A program made the position numbers and the translations under genes. Positions 1-7,885 of a stretch of 25,329 nucleotides of DNA are shown here, one piece after another. The stretch is from assembly GCA_009885445.1 (NCBI GenBank), contig VFKQ01000172.1:1-25329 (forward strand), read 5' to 3'. Position 1 is the first letter of the stretch. Each line of letters begins with the position of its first letter. The notes under the pieces are model-generated. The model searched no databases. It was not told where the DNA came from and saw only the letters and a list, made by a program, of their open reading frames with translations. Source of the DNA: Anaerolineaceae bacterium (lineage in GTDB: Bacteria > Chloroflexota > Anaerolineae > Anaerolineales > Villigracilaceae).

Positions 1-3
1 ATC

Positions 4-92
4 CCGTCATTGCGAGGAGGGTATTTCCCGACGAAGCAATCCCCTGATTGACGGGGGGATTGCTTCGGGCGAGTACGCCCTCGCAATGACGG
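4..92. repeat. REP-like imperfect palindrome (CATTGCGAGG type)
   Basis: Two arms of about 40 bases pair imperfectly across a short loop near position 48. The outer halves (CCGTCATTGCGAGG at 4-17 and its complement at 79-92) match perfectly, and the inner CGAAGCAATCCCC segment pairs with GGGGGATTGCTTCG. From memory, palindromes with this CATTGCGAGG and CGAAGCAATC core recur as dispersed repeats in many bacterial genomes; no second copy lies in this window. It sits just upstream of a RAYT transposase remnant, the gene type known to mobilise REP sequences. A role as a bidirectional terminator is possible but there is no clear T-tract. Confidence 0.75.
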
Positions 93-118
93 ATGTACGG
101 TAGAGAATTTTTAATTGG

Positions 119-214
119 GATTACAATACCAAACTACAGGAGCCAAACATGCCCATCCCCCTCAACCAGACTTCGGAAGCGCCAAAGAACGGCGAGACTT
201 CGGAAGTCTATTAG
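119..214 (+). pseudogene. Degenerate copy of the hutH promoter/start region
   Basis: The segment contains TACAATACC (122-130), AGGAGCC (138-144), an ATG at 149 and CCATCCCCCTCAAC (153-166). The same four blocks occur in the same order in front of and inside the start of hutH (1984-1992, 2010-2016, 2021, 2025-2038), with about five bases fewer between the first two. The short reading frame from 149 shares the residues M-x-I-P-L-N with HutH, then diverges and stops at 212-214 after 21 codons. The diverged part holds two direct copies of AGACTTCGGAAG (168-179, 195-206). I read it as a partial duplication of the hutH 5' end. A translated 21-residue leader peptide is a less likely alternative. Confidence 0.5.
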
Positions 215-226
215 GCAGGCGCAACC

Positions 227-342
227 ATGCCGCGCAGATTGACGCCCTTTGCGCCCGATGTGTATTATCACTTTTACAATCGCGGCAACAACCGTCAGGT
301 GGTTTTCTTTCAGCCTGAAAATTATTTGTATTTCCTGAAAGG
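227..342 (+). pseudogene. Truncated RAYT (REP-associated Y1 transposase), N-terminal remnant
   Basis: The frame from ATG 227 encodes a start typical of REP-associated tyrosine transposases: F-x-P-x-x-Y-Y-H-x-Y-N-R-G-N-N-R-Q, then a V-F-F-Q-P-E-N-Y-L-Y-F-L-K stretch. Only about 38 residues match. After roughly position 342 the frame runs on without family similarity, antisense to the end of a lipoprotein gene. The HUH metal-binding motif and the catalytic tyrosine, which lie further along in intact members, are absent, so the product cannot be an active transposase. The REP-like palindrome at 4-92 lies just upstream, the usual arrangement for this family. Family assignment rests on recalled motif similarity. 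Confidence 0.7.
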
Positions 343-361
343 GGAAGAGTTATCTGGTCCG

Positions 362-886
362 CTACTGGATCGCCTCAACCAAAAGTTTTGCGATTGCCTT
401 TGCGCCCTCCTCTTTCGGGAGATCGCCGAAACTAACGACAAATGCAACCTTGTTATCAATTTTCACCCACAACTCGCGCTTATCCGAACCGCCGTTGAAG
501 TAAGCCTGATCGCCAATTCCACTCACAGCCTCATTTTGATAAAGTATCTGATTGTCATAAACCTCCAGCGGTGTGAGCACGATATAGGCAAACTGCTTGT
601 CTGGGGTGGTGTTGTCCACTGACCCTTCATAATAACAACCGCTCGTACCCTCCGTATAACGATACGTATAGGGGCTAGGTGGATTCGTTAATTTCACCAG
701 CATAACCGCTTCGATGTCTTCTGCTGGAATTGCCGCGCACACGTCAATTAAAGTCAGGTCAGCGCCGATCGTGATGGGGCTGATAGGCTCCGTTGGCTCT
801 GACCAAACTTCAGGCACCGCGCAAGCCGCCAATGAAATGGCAATTCCGATCATAAACATGAGCAACAAAAATGTTTTACGGTTCAT
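362..886 (-). CDS. DUF3558-like secreted lipoprotein
   Basis: This 174-residue protein begins with two positively charged residues, a hydrophobic stretch and a lipobox S-L-A-A-C with the acylated cysteine at residue 22, so it should be exported and anchored in the membrane. The mature part has an early D-V-C-A-A-I-P-x-E-D-I motif and a later G-C-Y-Y-E segment, then a beta-rich region ending in an amphipathic helix. This resembles DUF3558-type lipoproteins, where two cysteines form a disulfide; their function is not established. An in-frame upstream ATG at 925 exists, but the start at 886 is preferred because AAGGAGA lies eight bases upstream and it places the signal peptide at the N-terminus. 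The gene stands alone. Confidence 0.8.
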   Translation of the reverse strand: MNRKTFLLLMFMIGIAISLAACAVPEVWSEPTEPISPITIGADLTLIDVCAAIPAEDIEAVMLVKLTNPPSPYTYRYTEGTSGCYYEGSVDNTTPDKQFAYIVLTPLEVYDNQILYQNEAVSGIGDQAYFNGGSDKRELWVKIDNKVAFVVSFGDLPKEEGAKAIAKLLVEAIQ

Positions 887-1024
887 AAGTAATTTCTCCT
901 TGTCTCCATAGATGGTTGATTCCAATTTTAATCAGTCTGCCCTTTCCAGTCATATACTTTGCGTGGATATGGACGCGAGTCAGGCAGACCCTCGCGAAAA
1001 TCTGTCGGATTTGATGCGAGAATT

Positions 1025-1058
1025 AAAACATCCGAAGTCATGAAGATTCGGATGTTTT
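1025..1058 (-). terminator. Intrinsic terminator after the nucleotidyltransferase/partner pair
   Basis: Perfect 12-base arms (AAAACATCCGAA and its complement) enclose a 10-base loop. Read on the minus strand the stem is followed by TTTTAATT and lies four bases past the stop codon of the gene ending at 1062. The A-rich left end means it could also act weakly in the other direction. Confidence 0.75.
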
Positions 1059-1061
1059 GTC

Positions 1062-1418
1062 TCATGCAAATTCCAGAAAATGCGGTGGGGCATACAAGAG
1101 TCGTTTGCGCATGGGTTCAGGGGATTGAGTTTCGCATAAAGCCCGCAGATGTTTCATGTTTGCCGCAGATGCGAGCAAAAAGAACGGTTCTTTCAACGGA
1201 CCAATTTCTTTTGTCCATGTTGGGGGAAGTTGATTATTGCGAAATGCCAGCAATTCAATTAGCGCTGCAGTTATAGCAAGTAGACGAGAATCTAGTGTGG
1301 TTGGATATGGTAAAACGCTGAAATTTATATTTGCACGCGCCAAATCCTGCGCGAGACTGCGCAGTTTCAAATGGTCGCGAGCTAGCGCGGCTTGTGCGAG
1401 TTGTTCAATCTGATCCAT
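1062..1418 (-). CDS. Small helical protein paired with a DUF6036-type nucleotidyltransferase
   Basis: This 118-residue protein of unknown function is predicted mostly helical, with a central L-A-I-T-A-A-L-I-E-L-L-A segment and a conserved-looking end (R-L-L-Y-A-P-P-H-F-L-E-F-A). I recall similar proteins encoded directly after nucleotidyltransferases of the neighbouring type, so it is probably a functional partner. An in-frame ATG at 1448 exists but has no ribosome binding site; the start at 1418 has GGGAG seven bases upstream. It also overlaps by 14 bases the out-of-frame continuation of the preceding gene, which suggests translational coupling. A hairpin terminator follows. The pair could work like an antitoxin and toxin, but nothing in this sequence proves that. 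Confidence 0.7.
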   Translation of the reverse strand: MDQIEQLAQAALARDHLKLRSLAQDLARANINFSVLPYPTTLDSRLLAITAALIELLAFRNNQLPPTWTKEIGPLKEPFFLLASAANMKHLRALCETQSPEPMRKRLLYAPPHFLEFA

Positions 1419-1457
1419 ACAGAGACTCCCATAAATCCAGAAAAGCATATTGGGCGG

Positions 1458-1940
1458 TCAATTCATCGCCTCTGACAAGGTAAGGCTCAAGGCTTTGCCA
1501 ACATCATCTCGTTTTCGCCCGCTGGCAACTTCTGTCAACAATCTTCTTGCGTCAGAAATATCCACGTCATCACGCCATGCCGAAAGTTTCATGGCAAGCA
1601 ATTGTTCCATGGAAGGCGCTCGGGCTTCTATCCCCGGCGCTTGAAATACAAGAGGCCCCTTGCTAATGCCAACCAAATATCCTTTTGCGCCATCATTCAA
1701 CCAATCTTCGGGCCAATCATGTTCCTCAGCAACCTGCTTTGCAAGGTCACGAACCAGCCTCGCTTCACGCGGCGATCGAATAACAGCATCTACATCGCGG
1801 GTGGAGGGGCGCGCGTCAAAACGGAGAACCATCACCGCGCCGCCAACCAGGGTTAGTTCAACTTGCAAACCTTTTGCCTGTGCAAGTTCACCCAAACGCC
1901 GCAAGCCTTCTTCAATTTCCTGCCGTGTAAATATCGCCAT
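1458..1940 (-). CDS. DUF6036-type nucleotidyltransferase, probably frameshifted near its end
   Basis: This 160-residue protein carries the nucleotidyltransferase-fold signature: L-V-G-G at 31-34, then S-T-R-D-V-D-A-V with the metal-binding acids D49 and D51. It also has the family's later L-L-A-M-K-L-S-A-W-R-D-D-V-D motif around 114-127. Related proteins include the toxin halves of AbiEii-like and MNT-type systems. The frame stops at 1458, but the next frame continues with T-A-Q-Y-A-F-L-D-L-W-E-S-L-Y-G-S-D and stops at 1405, inside the start of the partner gene. That tail fits the usual C-terminus of this family, so one base appears to be missing near 1457. Either the gene is a recent pseudogene, or there is a sequencing error or recoding. 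It is divergent from hutH. Confidence 0.75.
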   Translation of the reverse strand: MAIFTRQEIEEGLRRLGELAQAKGLQVELTLVGGAVMVLRFDARPSTRDVDAVIRSPREARLVRDLAKQVAEEHDWPEDWLNDGAKGYLVGISKGPLVFQAPGIEARAPSMEQLLAMKLSAWRDDVDISDARRLLTEVASGRKRDDVGKALSLTLSEAMN

Positions 1941-1983
1941 CGCTTCATTTTACCTCACCAAATCTGCTAATTCCTTGTTGGAG

Positions 1984-1989
1984 TACAAT
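1984..1989 (+). promoter_or_regulatory. Candidate -10 box for hutH
   Basis: TACAAT lies 31 bases before the hutH ATG in the 80-base divergent spacer. No good -35 hexamer sits at the expected distance, so support is modest. The same TACAATACC block occurs at 122-130 in the presumed duplicate of this region. Confidence 0.4.
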
Positions 1990-2020
1990 ACCCTCATCAT
2001 TCCAAATTCAGGAGCCTTAC

Positions 2021-3544
2021 ATGTCCATCCCCCTCAACGGTTCGTCCCTGACCATTGAAAAACTCGTTGCGATTGCGCGCGATAATGAAAAAGTTGAACT
2101 GGCCCCCGAAGCCCTCGAGCGCATCAAAGTCTGCCGCGCCATGCTCGAACAAAAACTCGCCAACAAGGAAGTCATGTACGGCACCAACACCGGCATCGGC
2201 GAATTCTCAGAGACGATGCTCAACGACGAGCAGGTCAAAGAATTTCAAAAATATCTGATTTACAACCACGCCGCAGGGATTGGCGACCCGGCCCCGATCG
2301 AACACGTCCGCGCCGCGCTGACGGGTCGCGTCAACGTGCATGCCCACGGGAATTCGGGTTGCCGTCCCGAGATTCCGCTCACGCTGATAGCGATGCTCAA
2401 CGCCGGCGTCACGCCCGTCGTCTGCCAAAAAGGCTCCGTCGGCGCGAGCGGCGACCTGGCTCCGATGGCGCAGGCCGCGCTACTGCTGATGGGCGAGGGC
2501 GAAGCGTTTTATCAGGGCGAGAGACTCAGCGGTGCTGAAGCCATGCGCCGCGCGGGCATTCCCGTCCCCGGGTTGCAGGCTCGCGATGGGCTGGCCGCCA
2601 TCAACGGGTCCAATTTGCTCACGGCCATGTCGGCGCTGCACATCCACGATATGGAAAAATTCATTAAGCAGGCCGAGATCGCGGCGGCGATGTCTATTGA
2701 AGCATTGCTCGGCAACATGAAACCCTATAATACGAAACTGCATGAACTGCGCGGATTCAAAGGCGCGATTACTTCTGCTAAAAATATTGCAAAAATTATT
2801 GAAGGCTCAGATTTAGCAACGGGAAAAATAAAAACAAAAGTACAAGACGCCTACTCGATGCGCTCCACCCCGCAAGTGATCGGCGCGGCACGTGACGCGA
2901 TTAAGTATGCGCGCGCGCAGGTGGAAATTGAATTGAACGGCGTGGGCGACAACCCGATTTTTATCCCCGAAGAAAATCTCACTCTCACCGGCGCAAACTT
3001 TCAAGGCACGCCTGTTGCATTACCAATGGATATGGCCGGCATCGCCATCACGATGGTCTGCGTATTATCCGAGCGGCGACTCAACCGCCTGACGAACCCC
3101 GCCCTCTCACAGGGTCTGCCTGATTTTCTCGCGCATCAACCCGGCTTTTATTCAGGCATGATGCTTTCACAATATACCGCCGATCATTTAATTGTGGAAC
3201 AAAAAATCTTATCCGCGCCCGCTTCGATTCAATCCATCCCCGCCGCCGCAGACCAGGAAGATTTCGTCTCGATGGGCATGAACACCGCGCTGAAAAACGG
3301 ACAGATTCTCGACAACGCCTACGGTGTGCTCGGCATCGAATTCATGGCCGCCGCGCAGGCATTAGACTTCCGCGAGTTCGCCATCGGCAAAGGCTCGCAA
3401 GCCGCGCGCGCAACGATTCGCAAATACGTGCAGCATCTCGAAGTGGACCGTCCTTTATATGTGGACCATAATAAGATGAAGGCGCTGGTGCAATCAGGGC
3501 AGATTTTGGAAGAAGTGGAAAAGGTGACGGGCAAGTTAGGCTAG
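2021..3544 (+). CDS. hutH: Histidine ammonia-lyase
   Basis: This 507-residue MIO-dependent lyase should convert L-histidine to trans-urocanate and ammonia, the first step of histidine breakdown in the cytoplasm. The cofactor-forming triad A142-S143-G144 lies in G-S-V-G-A-S-G-D-L-A-P, at the positions seen in the well-studied Pseudomonas enzyme. Tyr53 in Y-G-T-N-T-G-I-G matches the catalytic tyrosine, and H82 in N-H-A-A-G-I-G lies at the substrate-selectivity site. The Q-E-D-F-V-S-M-G motif favours a histidine rather than phenylalanine/tyrosine lyase, because the latter usually read N-Q-D-V. Length is normal for the family. The start is supported by AGGAG eight bases upstream. No hutU, hutI or hutG is nearby, so the pathway is either elsewhere or incomplete. 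A related aromatic aminomutase cannot be excluded. Confidence 0.88.
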   Translation: MSIPLNGSSLTIEKLVAIARDNEKVELAPEALERIKVCRAMLEQKLANKEVMYGTNTGIGEFSETMLNDEQVKEFQKYLIYNHAAGIGDPAPIEHVRAALTGRVNVHAHGNSGCRPEIPLTLIAMLNAGVTPVVCQKGSVGASGDLAPMAQAALLLMGEGEAFYQGERLSGAEAMRRAGIPVPGLQARDGLAAINGSNLLTAMSALHIHDMEKFIKQAEIAAAMSIEALLGNMKPYNTKLHELRGFKGAITSAKNIAKIIEGSDLATGKIKTKVQDAYSMRSTPQVIGAARDAIKYARAQVEIELNGVGDNPIFIPEENLTLTGANFQGTPVALPMDMAGIAITMVCVLSERRLNRLTNPALSQGLPDFLAHQPGFYSGMMLSQYTADHLIVEQKILSAPASIQSIPAAADQEDFVSMGMNTALKNGQILDNAYGVLGIEFMAAAQALDFREFAIGKGSQAARATIRKYVQHLEVDRPLYVDHNKMKALVQSGQILEEVEKVTGKLG

Positions 3545-3591
3545 CATGCACAATTCCTCAATAACTCGCTACCCAGCGATTTAATTTTCTG

Positions 3592-5595
3592 ATGTTGAAC
3601 AACATTCGCAATCTACGTTTTACAACCAAATCAGCCGCGGGGATTTTCCTGCTGATTTCTTTTTTGGCCTACGGATTGCTGATTCCATTCACCGGCTTTT
3701 ACTGGGACGACTGGCCCTTTGCATGGAGCGCGCACTTCCTTGGGGCGCGTGAATTTTTTCCATCCTTCGCGCCGTTTCGCCCTTTTCTCGCGCCGTTTTT
3801 TTATATCACCAGCGGCTTGCTTCCTGAAAACCCGATGCTCTGGCAGGCCTTTGCAGTATTCGTGCGTGCCTTAACTGCGTTCTCTTTATGGTTTGCCATT
3901 GACGCAGTTTGGCCGGAACATAAACGCCAAACCATCACGGTCTGCCTGCTCTTTCTTATTTTTCCGGGTTACAGTCAGGGCTGGGTGGCGCTGACGCACA
4001 TCAATCAAGAACTCCTGCCGCTGATTCTTTTGCATCTCTCGTTTGGATTCAGCGCGCGCGCATTGCGCCAGCCCGAGAATTTCAAACGCTTCACAGCAAT
4101 GGGCATTTTGCTGCAAATTGCCGGCCTGTTCCCCACTGAATATTTTTTTACACTGGAGGTCATTCGTTTCTTTTTAATCTGGGTAATCATCGCAGAGTCG
4201 ACACAAGGCTTCGGCAAACAATTTGTCGAGTCTATAAAAAAATGGATTCCGTACTTGCTGATCTGGTTCGCCAATGCCGCCTGGCTTTATTACTATTACA
4301 ACTATGGCGCATACAACTCTTATCAAGTGCAGGCAACCAATATTTCGGCAACGGCCAGCTTGTCAAATCTGGCCGCATCCCTATTCGACGCACTCTTCAA
4401 GGCGGGCTTCTATAGCTGGGTACAAGTCTTAAAACATCTTGTTGATCTATTCCCATCGCCAACCTTCCTGTTTACTGGCAGTTTAATCGTGATCACATTT
4501 TTAGGCGCAGTTTTTTATTTCTCGCGGCTTGACTCCAACACTTCAACGCGCTCCGTCCTAAAGTCTTTTCTGCTCATTGGCGTACTCGCCATTCTTCTAG
4601 GACGCCTGCCTTCCTGGGCCGCAGGTCTGCCGCTGACACTGCAATCGAGCTATGACCGTTTTATGATCAGCATGATGTTCGGCGCGGCTTTGTTTATTGC
4701 GGGATTACTCGAACTAATTAATAACCGGCGCGCCCGCGTCGTTGTCACTTCACTCTTGATCGCTTTTTCAATCGGACAACAATTCATCAACGCCAATATT
4801 TTTCGCCGCGATTGGGAAGCCCAGCGCGAGTTTTACTGGCAACTGGCCTGGCGCATCCCAGCGCTGGAGCCAAATACAATTATCTTCACCAACGAAATGC
4901 CAGTGGACTATGAAACCGACCTGTCATTCACCGCCCCAATAAACTGGATGTATGCCCCGGGTTTCAAAAAAGGTGACGCGCTTCCTTACGCCATGTTGTA
5001 CACCGAAAAGCGACTCGGCGGCGGCATTCTGCACAATCTCGAACCCAACACACCCATCCGCATTCTCTACCGCACTGTCACCTTTAGCGGCACACCCGCC
5101 CAATCCATTACCATTTACATGCCACGCAATGGTTGTCTGCGCGTGTTGGACTCAGTCTACGCCAACGAAAATATTTACAAAAACCAGCCTGCATCTCTAA
5201 CCAGCACAATCCCGCTTTCAGATCCATCGCGCATCATCGCCAGTGAAAGCATGCCCGCATTACCGCGCGCGATTTTTGGGGCCGAGCCAGAACACACCTG
5301 GTGTTATTACTACACCAAAGCCGAGCTTGCCCGTCAACAAGCGGACTGGGAAAAAATTATCGTCTTATTTTCAGAAGCGGATAATTTGGGCTACACTGCG
5401 CAAGACCCCGTGGAATATCTGCCCTTCATCGAAGCCTTTGCCCAACTTGGACAAACTGAGCAGGCCATTCAGCTTTCCGAGACCGTGTTGAGCACGAACC
5501 CTCGAATGCATGTTGGGCTTTGTCAACTTTGGCAACGTGTCCCTGATTCGAACAAGGCTGAAGATTTGCTTAATCGCCTAAATTGCCCTCGATAG
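3592..5595 (+). CDS. Polytopic membrane protein, GT-C glycosyltransferase-like, with TPR-like C-terminus
   Basis: This 667-residue protein has a first membrane segment at about 17-36 followed at once by F-Y-W-D-D-W-P. A D-D pair in the first outer loop is where GT-C glycosyltransferases carry their catalytic acids. Roughly ten more hydrophobic segments follow up to about residue 400. The C-terminal 250 residues are soluble; their last ~120 look like two tetratricopeptide-type helical hairpins, for example A-Q-L-G-Q-T-E-Q-A-I-Q-L. The likely role is transfer of a sugar from a lipid carrier at the outer membrane face, but no specific family is recognised. No Shine-Dalgarno sequence precedes the ATG. 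It follows hutH by 47 bases, perhaps co-transcribed, and converges on the hydrolase gene. Confidence 0.65.
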   Translation: MLNNIRNLRFTTKSAAGIFLLISFLAYGLLIPFTGFYWDDWPFAWSAHFLGAREFFPSFAPFRPFLAPFFYITSGLLPENPMLWQAFAVFVRALTAFSLWFAIDAVWPEHKRQTITVCLLFLIFPGYSQGWVALTHINQELLPLILLHLSFGFSARALRQPENFKRFTAMGILLQIAGLFPTEYFFTLEVIRFFLIWVIIAESTQGFGKQFVESIKKWIPYLLIWFANAAWLYYYYNYGAYNSYQVQATNISATASLSNLAASLFDALFKAGFYSWVQVLKHLVDLFPSPTFLFTGSLIVITFLGAVFYFSRLDSNTSTRSVLKSFLLIGVLAILLGRLPSWAAGLPLTLQSSYDRFMISMMFGAALFIAGLLELINNRRARVVVTSLLIAFSIGQQFINANIFRRDWEAQREFYWQLAWRIPALEPNTIIFTNEMPVDYETDLSFTAPINWMYAPGFKKGDALPYAMLYTEKRLGGGILHNLEPNTPIRILYRTVTFSGTPAQSITIYMPRNGCLRVLDSVYANENIYKNQPASLTSTIPLSDPSRIIASESMPALPRAIFGAEPEHTWCYYYTKAELARQQADWEKIIVLFSEADNLGYTAQDPVEYLPFIEAFAQLGQTEQAIQLSETVLSTNPRMHVGLCQLWQRVPDSNKAEDLLNRLNCPR

Positions 5596-5715
5596 CTCCA
5601 CCACTCCATCGCTCCTCCCTGCACTGTGCCCACTTGCAAAACATGCCGAAGACATCATCATGATACACGCACAAGCAGTGCAGACATTTTCTTTCGGCAG
5701 GCGCGGCAGGCAAAG

Positions 5716-6585
5716 TTAATTGAGCATATCCAAAAACTGACCAAACTCTTGATTGAGCCATTCAAACGTCGGCGGATGCGGCGGCTGGTGATACGGATGT
5801 GTAAATTTTTGAACAGCGAGTTGATGAAAATATCTGCGCACGACCTCTTCGGTCAGGTCGTAATCCAGCATATCGTCATTGATCGACATGCCAAAATAAC
5901 AGGGATTACTAAATTGCAGGCCCCCGTATTGATATTCGATCTGGAAGATCTCATCCATGGTGTGCGCGAACACATCCAGTGTCGTCATCGGGATGCGCAA
6001 GGCATTCTTACTTTCCAGAATCCTGCGATCTACTTTGCTGATTCTACTGAGGGCAAATGTCAAAGGCTTTTCAAGCTGCGGCATATTCATGATTCTGTGC
6101 AGGCCTTTCAAACTCGCCTCGTTCTTCAAGGCGGCGATCAATATTTTGAACATCCACTTTTGCAACCCAGACCATTTGAGCGCGCGGCGGCTGACGCTCG
6201 GCGATAACAGAATCACTTTATCAATTCTGTCTTGTAAGTGCTCCAAAGTGCGCAATGCCAGCAATCCCCCAAACGAGAATCCCATCAGATTAAATCGGTC
6301 GTACCCCAATTTGTTTGCGAAGGCTTCCACCGTGCCGGGCACAAAACGACTCTCAAATTTTTCGGGGTAGGGGGTTGAGCCTCCATGCCCGGGCAATTCA
6401 AAAAAATAACTTGTAAATCGCTGACCCATGAACTGAGTCAATGGCAACCATTGGCGGATAAGTGAAACCGTCGCAGGGACAATGATGAGCGGCGCTCCCG
6501 TTCCGGCTTTAACGTAATGCAGGCTTGTATCGCGCAGTGTCACATCGCCAAAGGTGGCAAGGGGCGGAGAGATAATGGCAGTCAT
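5716..6585 (-). CDS. Alpha/beta-fold hydrolase
   Basis: This 289-residue protein has the alpha/beta hydrolase layout. An E-L-P-G-H-G-G-S turn lies at about 63-70, and the nucleophile elbow G-F-S-F-G-G puts the catalytic serine at residue 104. A late D-D-M-L-D-Y-D segment could supply the acid, and a histidine-rich H-P-Y-H-Q-P-P-H stretch could supply the catalytic base. Substrate cannot be told from the sequence. There is no signal peptide, so it is probably cytoplasmic. Its start lies 10 bases after the stop of the flavoprotein gene, without its own ribosome binding site, suggesting co-transcription and translation by re-initiation. It converges on the membrane protein gene ending at 5595. 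Confidence 0.85.
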   Translation of the reverse strand: MTAIISPPLATFGDVTLRDTSLHYVKAGTGAPLIIVPATVSLIRQWLPLTQFMGQRFTSYFFELPGHGGSTPYPEKFESRFVPGTVEAFANKLGYDRFNLMGFSFGGLLALRTLEHLQDRIDKVILLSPSVSRRALKWSGLQKWMFKILIAALKNEASLKGLHRIMNMPQLEKPLTFALSRISKVDRRILESKNALRIPMTTLDVFAHTMDEIFQIEYQYGGLQFSNPCYFGMSINDDMLDYDLTEEVVRRYFHQLAVQKFTHPYHQPPHPPTFEWLNQEFGQFLDMLN

Positions 6586-6595
6586 CGAATTGAAT

Positions 6596-7816
6596 TTAAA
6601 TTCCCAACCAGTTCAGCGCGCCCAGACCCGCCGCTCTCCCACTCGCAAAACAAGCCGACAGTAAATACCCACCCGTCGGCGCTTCCCAATCCAACATCTC
6701 GCCCGCGCAGAAAACACCGGGCAGATTTCGAATCATCAAATGTTCGTCCAGCGATTCAAACGTCACGCCGCCCGCAGTGCTGATAGCCTCGGCCAGCGGA
6801 CGCGCCGCCACGAGCGGCACCGGCAAATTCTTGATGGCGTGCGCCAATTTTGCGGGGTCAACAAAATCATCCTTCGCCACAAACTCGCGCAACAAACCCG
6901 CCTTCACCTCTTTAATCCCCACAGTCTTTTCAAGATGACTCGCCATCGTCCGTGAGCCGCGCGGACGTGACAACTTTTCACGCACCTGCGCTTGTGTTTT
7001 GTCCGGCAGAAGGTCCAGCGACATCACGACTTTTCCGTTTGCCGATATTTCGTCGCGCAACAACGCCGACGCAGTGTAAATTAATCCACCCTCCACGCCC
7101 TCGCGCGTGACAACAAACTCGCCCTGCTGACGAAACTCTCCAAACGACAAGGCAACCGACTTAATCGGCTGGCCCTCAAAACGCGCACTGAAATGCTCGC
7201 TCCAATTTACATCGAATCCGCAATTAGCCGGACGCAACGCCTCCACCCGCGCACCCGCCGCCTCGAGCCAGCCCACCCACTCCCCGTCCGAGCCGAGTCG
7301 CGGCCAACTCGCGCCGCCCAGCGCAAGGATGGCGGCATCCGCCTGTACGTTCTTCATTCCATCTGGCGTTTCAAAACTAATGCTCACTCCGCCGTCCTCG
7401 GCGGAGATGTTCCCCGTCCATTTATGCCGCACATGAAAGTCCACTCCCGCCTCTGTCAGCCGCCGCAACCACGCCCGCAACAGCGGACTGGCTTTCATGC
7501 CCTTCGGAAAGACTCGCCCCGACGTGCCCACAAAAGTTTCAATCCCGAGTCCACTTACCCACTCGCGCAGATTCTCGGGCGAAAAATCCATTAACCATTT
7601 TTCTATTTCATTTTTCCGCTTCCCAAAACGCGAGACAAATTTCTCGAACGGCTCAGCGTGCGTCAGGTTCAAACCGCTCTTGCCCGCCATCAAAAATTTG
7701 CGCCCCACAGAAGGCATCGCATCGTACACATCCACCTTCACCCCGCGCGCGCTCACAACCTCCGCCGCCATCAACCCCGCCGCTCCGCCACCGATAATTA
7801 CAACTGATTTTTTCAT
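6596..7816 (-). CDS. HI0933/TIGR03862-family FAD-dependent flavoprotein
   Basis: This 406-residue flavoprotein starts with a Rossmann FAD-binding motif, I-G-G-G-A-A-G-L at about 8-15. Next comes G-R-K-F-L-M-A-G-K-S-G-L-N-L-T-H, typical of the HI0933 (BaiN/YhiN-like) family. The C-terminal F-C-A-G-E-M-L-D-W-E-A-P-T-G-G-Y segment binds the flavin. Length fits the family. The physiological substrate is unknown for most members. An upstream in-frame ATG at 7852 was rejected: the residues it would add do not match a flavoprotein start, and a consensus -10 box lies between it and the chosen ATG. The alpha/beta hydrolase gene follows closely. Confidence 0.88.
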   Translation of the reverse strand: MKKSVVIIGGGAAGLMAAEVVSARGVKVDVYDAMPSVGRKFLMAGKSGLNLTHAEPFEKFVSRFGKRKNEIEKWLMDFSPENLREWVSGLGIETFVGTSGRVFPKGMKASPLLRAWLRRLTEAGVDFHVRHKWTGNISAEDGGVSISFETPDGMKNVQADAAILALGGASWPRLGSDGEWVGWLEAAGARVEALRPANCGFDVNWSEHFSARFEGQPIKSVALSFGEFRQQGEFVVTREGVEGGLIYTASALLRDEISANGKVVMSLDLLPDKTQAQVREKLSRPRGSRTMASHLEKTVGIKEVKAGLLREFVAKDDFVDPAKLAHAIKNLPVPLVAARPLAEAISTAGGVTFESLDEHLMIRNLPGVFCAGEMLDWEAPTGGYLLSACFASGRAAGLGALNWLGI

Positions 7817-7822
7817 GCCCTC

Positions 7823-7852
7823 ATTATAGCCGTTGCAAAGAATTGAGGGCAA
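7823..7852 (-). promoter_or_regulatory. Promoter giving a probably leaderless flavoprotein mRNA
   Basis: On the minus strand TTGCCC (7852-7847) is followed after 18 bases by a perfect TATAAT (7828-7823). Only six bases separate the TATAAT from the flavoprotein ATG, so the transcript should begin at or next to the start codon. Confidence 0.6.
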
Positions 7853-7885
7853 AAATTCTAGGCGCCTGACACTTTCGAATCAAGC

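Noticed and set aside
227..622. A 131-codon open frame on the plus strand as one gene
   Set aside because: Only the first ~38 codons resemble a protein family; the rest is antisense to the lipoprotein gene and has no family pattern.
3545..3591. Terminator after hutH (CGCT...AGCG with T-rich tail)
   Set aside because: The stem is only four pairs, too weak to call.
5596..5715. Possible small gene or terminator between the convergent membrane protein and hydrolase genes
   Set aside because: No convincing hairpin, ribosome binding site or family-like peptide was seen.
7817..7852. Upstream start for the flavoprotein
   Set aside because: A consensus -10 box lies inside the extension and the Rossmann motif begins properly from the downstream ATG.
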